From assembly GCA_030705665.1 (NCBI GenBank), contig JAUZQA010000121.1, positions 1 through 9,331 of the forward strand: a stretch of DNA of 9,331 bases. Direction: 5' to 3'. Below, in pieces: positions 5,622-9,331 of the stretch (position 1 is its first letter; each line of letters begins with the position of its first letter). Source of the stretch: Bacillota bacterium. GTDB taxonomy: Bacteria; Bacillota; Bacilli; Bacillales_B; DSM-18226. A program made the position numbers and the translations under genes. Below the pieces are notes generated by a model. The model did not search any database. It had not been told where the DNA came from and saw only the letters and a list, made by a program, of their open reading frames with translations.

Positions 5622-6920
5622 CTATTTCTCTAAAAGGGATTGGATCTGCTTTTTTATCGTCTTGTTTTCTGACATATCATCAATGAAATCAGCCGGATAA
5701 TAGAGTTTGTGGTCCGTTCTTCTTTTTCCGGAAATCGCATCGACAATCTCTGAGCCACGCGATAATTCCTTTAATTCGCCATTTTCCATCAGTAAATGGA
5801 TCGGGAGCCGTTCGCCCTCTTCGCCTGGACGGTAAAAGTCATAAGGCAAATCTGAGGATGAATCAACAACTAAATAATAGTCCGGGTCAATTCCTGCTTT
5901 TTCAAAAAGAAGATTCAATTTGCCCAGCTTTTTGTATTCCTTGGCGGGGTCAAATTCAACGTATTTATACAAGTTACGATTCACAAATCGGCTGCAAAGA
6001 TCTTTTAAAATCGGATCCTCTTCTTCCTGCCAAATTTGAAAATAATATAAAATCACAGACTCATCCAGCTTTAAATAGTCTGCTAATGAAACATTTTCCT
6101 TAAAAAAAGAATAAAAATGATGGGGATCAAGTTTAAAAGAATAACCTCGTTCGTACAATGCTTTTGCACGGTGGAGAATTTTAATCAAGATCACTTCAGC
6201 ACCGCGTGATACAGGGTGGAAATAGACCTGCCAGTACATTTGGTAACGGCTCATGATATAGTCTTCAACCGCATGCATACCTGTCTGCTTAATCACGACC
6301 TGATCCTCGCGCGGACGCATGACACGAAGGATTCTCTCCATATCAAATTGGCCATACGAAACCCCGGTGTAATAAGCATCGCGCTGCAGGTAGTCCATCC
6401 GGTCAGCATCAATCTGGCTTGAGATCATACTGATAATGAGCTTTTTCTCCGAGGTTTTGCCAATGACATCTGCCACTTTCTGCGGAAAATCCGGCGCAAC
6501 CCTTGTCAGAACTTTATTAACCTCGGTATCTCCGACTATAATTCTTCTTGTGAAATCTTCATGGTCAAGATCAAAGACTTTTTCGAAGCAATGAGAAAAG
6601 GGGCCGTGTCCAAGGTCGTGAAGCAAGGCTGCACATAGTGTCAGCATTCGGTCAGCATCATTCCACTCCGGTCTTCCGGCAAAAACGTCATCAATGATCC
6701 GGCGCACAATTTCATAAACACCCAGTGAATGGTTAAAGCGGCTATGTTCTGCCCCGTGAAAGGTAAGAAATGTTGTTCCGAGCTGTCTGATTCTACGCAG
6801 GCGCTGAAACTCTTTTGTGCCGATTAAATCCCAAATCACCCTGTCACGGACATGGATGTAGCGATGAACGGGGTCTTTAAACACTTTTTCTTCACTAAGT
6901 TTCTCTGTCGAATATGCCAT
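5622..6920 (-). CDS. ywfO: YwfO, HD-domain (dNTP triphosphohydrolase-like) phosphohydrolase
   Basis: A 432-residue cytoplasmic protein of the dGTPase-like HD superfamily. Metal ligands are visible in order: His64 in RFNHSLG, His101-Asp102 in LLHDLGHGPFSH, and Asp171 in SQIDADRMDYL. The N-terminal segment DPVHRYIHV and RLRRIRQLGTTFLTFHGAEHSR is typical of the group, which includes the structurally studied Enterococcus faecalis dNTPase EF1143. Such enzymes cut dNTPs to deoxynucleosides and tripolyphosphate and are often activated allosterically by a dNTP, so a role in nucleotide pool control is likely but not shown for this protein. The C-terminal third (about 250-432) is helical and then alpha/beta. 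The ATG at 6920 follows AAGGA at 5-6 bases. It is the first gene of a unit with ywgA and divergent from the SET gene. Confidence 0.93.
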   Translation of the reverse strand: MAYSTEKLSEEKVFKDPVHRYIHVRDRVIWDLIGTKEFQRLRRIRQLGTTFLTFHGAEHSRFNHSLGVYEIVRRIIDDVFAGRPEWNDADRMLTLCAALLHDLGHGPFSHCFEKVFDLDHEDFTRRIIVGDTEVNKVLTRVAPDFPQKVADVIGKTSEKKLIISMISSQIDADRMDYLQRDAYYTGVSYGQFDMERILRVMRPREDQVVIKQTGMHAVEDYIMSRYQMYWQVYFHPVSRGAEVILIKILHRAKALYERGYSFKLDPHHFYSFFKENVSLADYLKLDESVILYYFQIWQEEEDPILKDLCSRFVNRNLYKYVEFDPAKEYKKLGKLNLLFEKAGIDPDYYLVVDSSSDLPYDFYRPGEEGERLPIHLLMENGELKELSRGSEIVDAISGKRRTDHKLYYPADFIDDMSENKTIKKQIQSLLEK

Positions 6921-6951
6921 TGGTATCCTTCTTCCTCATGTGCTTGTTTCT

Positions 6952-6957
6952 ATTATA
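6952..6957 (-). promoter_or_regulatory. Possible -10 box of the ywfO-ywgA unit
   Basis: A perfect TATAAT on the minus strand lies about 31 bases before the ywfO ATG. The hexamer 17 bases upstream, ATGAAT (6980-6975), is only a 3-of-6 match to a -35 box. Position fits a short leader; tentative. Confidence 0.35.
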
Positions 6958-7089
6958 TCCTCTATTTCTACGAGATTCATCCAAAATTCAACAAAATTCC
7001 CCCAATGTTTTCGACACAAGCTGGCAAGCACTTCAAAGCGCCGATGAGAAAAATGGGCAAGTACACAAACGCCAAAGACAAGCTATCAA

Positions 7090-7095
7090 TATAAT
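7090..7095 (+). promoter_or_regulatory. Possible -10 box of the SET-domain gene
   Basis: A perfect TATAAT lies 54 bases before the ATG at 7150, but no acceptable -35 box is found 16-18 bases upstream. The rest of the divergent gap 6958-7149 shows no ORF or RNA structure that I recognise. Confidence 0.25.
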
Positions 7096-7149
7096 AGTGT
7101 AACCTCTTATAAAAGGCAGTGAACACAGGGAAAAGGAGGAAATAATACA

Positions 7150-7524
7150 ATGGCACCCATCTATTTAAAAGACACGCAAAAGTACGGTAGGGGTATATAC
7201 GCAAAACGGGATATTAAAAAAGGTGAACAGATTGAAGTTTCACCTATTATTATGATTAGCAAAGAAGATTGGCAAAAATACTTGGAAAAGACCATACTCT
7301 ACAGTTATTGCTTCTATTGGGAAGAAAATCTGGCAATTGCTTTAGGATACGGCTCATTGTTTAATCATTCGTACCATCCGAACGCAAGATTTTATAATAA
7401 TATGGCAAATCTATCAATCGATTTTTATGCAATCCGTGACATTAAAAAGGATGAGGAGATTACGATCAACTATCATGGAGACCCTGAAGATGATTCTCCG
7501 TTATGGTTCGATGTCATTGAGTAA
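7150..7524 (+). CDS. Small SET-domain protein (putative protein-lysine methyltransferase)
   Basis: A 124-residue protein that is essentially a bare SET domain. Visible motifs in order are KYGRGIYAKRDIKKGEQIE (about 11-29, the SAM-binding G.G region), GYGSLFNHSYHPNARF (66-81, with the N-H-S..P-N signature) and AIRDIKKDEEITINYHGD (94-111, with the E-I...Y signature and the catalytic-site Tyr108). It ends shortly after a Trp-Phe pair (119-120) and has no Cys-rich pre-SET or post-SET zinc region. SET enzymes transfer methyl groups from S-adenosylmethionine to lysine side chains; stand-alone bacterial members have been reported to act on histone-like proteins, but the substrate here is unknown. 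The ATG follows AAAGGAGG by 10 bases, an excellent site, so it is a translated gene. It is a single-gene unit divergent from ywfO. I do not recall a SET gene at this place in B. subtilis. Confidence 0.87.
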   Translation: MAPIYLKDTQKYGRGIYAKRDIKKGEQIEVSPIIMISKEDWQKYLEKTILYSYCFYWEENLAIALGYGSLFNHSYHPNARFYNNMANLSIDFYAIRDIKKDEEITINYHGDPEDDSPLWFDVIE

Positions 7525-7544
7525 AATTGTTTTTTGCAGAAAAA

Positions 7545-7565
7545 AATCACCTAAAATAGGTGATT
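7545..7565. terminator. Terminator shared by the SET gene and the DUF1450 gene
   Basis: AATCACCTA (7545-7553) pairs with TAGGTGATT (7557-7565), a perfect 9 bp stem with a 3-base loop. On the minus strand TTTTTCTG continues the TT of the stem, giving a strong terminator for the DUF1450 gene, whose TAA (7566-7564) overlaps the stem. On the plus strand the tail ATTTAATCTTTTT is weaker. Confidence 0.82.
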
Positions 7566-7785
7566 ATTTAATCTTTTTAGCTACTTTTTCCATTAATTCC
7601 TCTTCGTTTAGAGCAGCAACCGGACGGTTATTGACGAAGGCAAACGTCTTTTTTCGACCGGGGCCGCAGTAAGATTGGCAGCCAATCTTGATTTCTGCAT
7701 CTGGATCGAGCTCTTTTAGGTGTGGAATTAATGTCTTTAAGTTAACGGCTTGGCAGTCGTCACATACACGAAATTCGTTTGACAT
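7564..7785 (-). CDS. DUF1450 family protein, four-cysteine, function unknown
   Basis: A 73-residue protein with cysteines at 8 and 11 (VCDDC) and at 36 and 40 ([12 protein letters not shown]), followed by [21 protein letters not shown]. The small beta-alpha-beta layout and the second cysteine pair resemble DUF1450/YuzB-type proteins, which have a thioredoxin-like outline. The C..C and C...C arrangement could bind a metal or an iron-sulfur cluster or act in thiol redox chemistry; none of these is established. The ATG at 7785 follows AAAGGG by 9 bases. It is convergent with the SET gene and shares a terminator with it. The stretch upstream (7786-8032) is A/T-rich and holds no other gene; I find no clear promoter for this gene. 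Confidence 0.85.
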   Translation of the reverse strand: MSNEFRVCDDCQAVNLKTLIPHLKELDPDAEIKIGCQSYCGPGRKKTFAFVNNRPVAALNEEELMEKVAKKIK

Positions 7786-7953
7786 TTTTTACAGCCCTTT
7801 CAACTTCTTCATGATATCTATATTATCCAACTTTTTAGTAAAAAATAAATCTAGTTTAACTCCTTTGGTATTTTACATTTTCTTTCTGATGAAATCAAGC
7901 CGAACTAACTCTCTTATTTTTCCAAAAAAACTACTATCCTTCTATTCATTTTG

Positions 7954-7982
7954 GTATAAAGTATGAATTTATTGGTCATCCT
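7954..7982 (+). promoter_or_regulatory. Predicted sigma F-type (early forespore) promoter of rsfA
   Basis: GTATA (7954-7958) matches the sigma F -35 element exactly. After 15 bases, GGTCATCCT (7974-7982) matches the GGnnAnAnT -10 pattern except for one A. Transcription would start near 7989, about 44 bases before the rsfA ATG. B. subtilis rsfA is known to be sigma F-dependent, which agrees. Predicted from sequence only. Confidence 0.5.
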
Positions 7983-8032
7983 TAGACTAGAACTTTGAAA
8001 AACTAATGTAAATTGCAAGAGGAGTTGAAATC

Positions 8033-8779
8033 ATGAAAGTTCGTCAAGATGCTTGGACAGATGAAAATGATTTACTTTTAGCGGAAACAGTTCTAAGACA
8101 TGTCCGCGAAGGCAGTACGCAGCTAAATGCCTTTGAGGAGGTTGGGGATAAGCTTAATCGTACCTCTGCTGCTTGTGGATTCAGATGGAACGCAGTTGTG
8201 CGCCATCGCTATGAAAAAGCGTTGGGGCTTGCCAAAAAACAGCGGAAGCAAAGACAAAGAATTCTAGGCAAAGATCAAGGCGGGAAGAAAAAATTGCTTT
8301 ATAGTCCGCCAGTGCCTGTTCAAGACGAAATCGAGACAATCTCTATGCCGGTGGTCGAATCTGCTATTGAAGAAGTTATGGATGAGCAGACACCTGAGCT
8401 ATCAATGGAAATGGCAACAGAGTCCTTTGCGGGATCATTGATGCAGTCTTATGCAAATCAGTCCGGAGGCAATATGACCCTCGATTCAGTCATTGCGTTT
8501 TTGGAAAACTTCAATCATTCCAATCTGCAAAACAATGCGTTAAAAAGTGAGAATGAAAGATTGAAGCGGGAAATTGCTGAATTAAGGAAAGAAAATGAGC
8601 ATCTCGCCGCAAAAGTCAATGACCTGGAGCAAAATTCAGTGACCATTCAGGAAGATTACGAGACATTGATGAAAATCATGAATCGTGCTAGAAAACTCGT
8701 TTTATTTGAAGAGGAAGAAAGACCAGCTACCAAGTTTAAAATGGACCGAAATGGTAACTTAGAAAAGGTAGCGGAATAA
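8033..8779 (+). CDS. rsfA: Prespore-specific transcription regulator RsfA
   Basis: A 248-residue regulator. The N-terminal domain (about 1-65) is Myb/SANT-like, with Trp8 in [13 protein letters not shown], a central [18 protein letters not shown] helix-turn-helix and Trp52. It is followed by a strongly basic stretch (about 68-88), an acidic, low-complexity linker (about 95-150), and a leucine-zipper-like coiled coil (about 165-215: [22 protein letters not shown] region), which predicts dimerisation. In B. subtilis RsfA is made in the forespore and modulates sigma F-dependent genes, including spoIIR. The same SANT-plus-coil layout is found in related RsfA/YlbO-type regulators, so paralogues should be considered, but position next to lipL favours RsfA. 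The ATG follows GAGGAG at about 8 bases. It is a single-gene unit with a sigma F-like promoter and a strong terminator. Confidence 0.92.
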   Translation: MKVRQDAWTDENDLLLAETVLRHVREGSTQLNAFEEVGDKLNRTSAACGFRWNAVVRHRYEKALGLAKKQRKQRQRILGKDQGGKKKLLYSPPVPVQDEIETISMPVVESAIEEVMDEQTPELSMEMATESFAGSLMQSYANQSGGNMTLDSVIAFLENFNHSNLQNNALKSENERLKREIAELRKENEHLAAKVNDLEQNSVTIQEDYETLMKIMNRARKLVLFEEEERPATKFKMDRNGNLEKVAE

Positions 8780-8817
8780 GGGTTAAATGAGGACAATTGG
8801 CAGAACATCCATTATAA

Positions 8818-8853
8818 AAAAAGCCGTAAATCGACTGTGATTTACGGCTTTTT
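8818..8853. terminator. Bidirectional terminator shared by rsfA and lipL
   Basis: AAAAAGCCGTAAATC (8818-8832) and GATTTACGGCTTTTT (8839-8853) are exact complements, 15 bp, with a 6-base loop and A/T tracts on both sides. It lies about 40 bases after rsfA, and its right arm touches the lipL stop codon (8854-8852). Confidence 0.92.
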
Positions 8854-9331
8854 AACTGTCGATTATTTTTTCGTTCCGTTCCACAACCCGCTGGTAATAC
8901 CCAGGGAAGATTTCCAGCTCGTACTCATTAAATGAACCGGAATATAAACGACTGCTTGATTTTTTTAATTGCTGCAAGAGCTTAAGCATGAGATCGGAGA
9001 TGGTAAACGGTATGCCGTACAGTTCTGATAGAGAGGCCATGACCTCCGGGACCACTTCAGGTGGAGTATACTTAATCAGCTCTCCTTGTTTGGCAATCTC
9101 GTAAAACCTTTTGATCAGCTGGGCGCGCTCATTGCCGCCGCCATTCACACATAGATAAATTTGAACGGCCACACCCTTTTTTAAACGGCGCTGGGAGATG
9201 CCGGCGAATTTTTTTCCATGAATGCTTAAATCATAGCTTCCGGGACAATAGGAACCAACGATCTCTCTTGCCTCGATTTGCTGCGGATAATCGGCGAACA
9301 TATTTTGAATTAAATGCCACATCGTATCGTA
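8852..9331 (-). CDS. lipL: Octanoyl-[GcvH]:protein N-octanoyltransferase LipL, C-terminal part (5' end outside the window)
   Basis: The frame is open through base 9331 and gives 159 residues, a little over half of the roughly 280-residue family length. The ATG at 9322 is therefore internal; there is no ribosome binding site before it and the frame continues upstream with Tyr-Asp-Thr. LipL moves the octanoyl group from the GcvH protein to the E2 subunits of 2-oxoacid dehydrogenases, in the Gram-positive relay of lipoic acid assembly. Visible are the signature EIVGSYCPGSYDLSI, with the presumed catalytic Cys encoded at 9247-9245, and KKFAGISQRR with the conserved Lys, both typical of the biotin/lipoate ligase-like fold. 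The helical C-terminal region (PEVMASLSELYGIPFTISDLM) follows. It is convergent with rsfA and shares its terminator. Confidence 0.92.
   Translation of the reverse strand, partial: YDTMWHLIQNMFADYPQQIEAREIVGSYCPGSYDLSIHGKKFAGISQRRLKKGVAVQIYLCVNGGGNERAQLIKRFYEIAKQGELIKYTPPEVVPEVMASLSELYGIPFTISDLMLKLLQQLKKSSSRLYSGSFNEYELEIFPGYYQRVVERNEKIIDS

Noticed and set aside
6958..7149. Divergent gap between ywfO and the SET gene examined as a possible riboswitch or small RNA
   Set aside because: No stable stem with a terminator or conserved-looking core was found by eye; only possible -10 boxes.
6977..7204. Minus-strand open frame of 75 codons across the ywfO/SET intergenic region
   Set aside because: It overlaps the start of the SET gene, its composition is not protein-like, and no ribosome binding site precedes it.
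7688..7966. Plus-strand open frame of 92 codons over the DUF1450 gene and its upstream region
   Set aside because: It is antisense to the DUF1450 gene and made of Phe/Ser/Leu-rich translation of A/T-rich DNA; no start signals.
9320..9322. ATG at 9322 as the start of lipL
   Set aside because: The frame stays open to the window edge, there is no ribosome binding site before it, and the family is much longer at the N-terminus.
1..9331. Mobile element, prophage, defence island or CRISPR array
   Set aside because: No transposase, integrase, tRNA attachment site, spaced repeats or defence-type protein is visible. Most genes match the conserved Bacillus order.

Overview
The window looks like a chromosomal segment of a spore-forming Bacillaceae bacterium (Bacillus sensu lato). 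This rests on protein resemblance and on gene order. The run speB-speE / pbpG / ywhD-ywhC / ywhB / ywgA-ywfO / rsfA / lipL matches the ywh-ywg-ywf region of Bacillus subtilis as I remember it. The ribosome binding sites are strong GGAGG types, TTG and GTG starts occur, and two promoters resemble forespore sigma F and sigma G sites. The genus cannot be fixed from the sequence alone. The window is mostly syntenic core genome: I see no transposase, integrase, phage gene, CRISPR array, tRNA or rRNA.

Layout. At 1-1012 on the minus strand are the polyamine genes speE (spermidine synthase) and the first 39 codons of speB (agmatinase). A G/C-rich palindrome sits just before the speB ribosome binding site. 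Divergent from speE is pbpG (1199-3268, plus), a class A penicillin-binding protein with a sigma G-like promoter, ended by its own terminator and then by a second perfect hairpin. At 3490-4688 on the minus strand is a two-gene unit, ywhC (M50 membrane metalloprotease) followed by ywhD (unknown function). Divergent from it is ywhB, a tiny 4-oxalocrotonate tautomerase-family protein. At 5075-6920 on the minus strand is a second two-gene unit, ywfO (HD-domain nucleotide hydrolase) followed by ywgA (unknown function). A small plus-strand SET-domain protein (7150-7524) and a minus-strand four-cysteine DUF1450 protein (7564-7785) follow; I do not recall either at this position in B. subtilis. rsfA (8033-8779, plus) is a forespore transcription regulator with a sigma F-like promoter. 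lipL (8852 to the window edge, minus) is an octanoyl transferase of lipoic acid assembly whose N-terminal part lies outside.

How they work together. SpeE and SpeB are consecutive steps of polyamine synthesis (agmatine to putrescine to spermidine). PbpG and RsfA tie the region to the developing forespore: wall synthesis and tuning of sigma F-dependent genes. The other genes are housekeeping or uncharacterised. Transcription units are compact and mostly divergent or convergent. Three convergent pairs share a bidirectional terminator whose hairpin overlaps or abuts the stop codon of the minus-strand gene. No gap between genes exceeds 300 bases; the longest (about 190-250 bases) hold promoters, terminators and A/T-rich sequence.

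I found no convincing undescribed multi-gene system. The best leads are the stand-alone bacterial SET protein, the conserved pairs of unknown genes (ywhC-ywhD and ywfO-ywgA), and the small palindromic elements.
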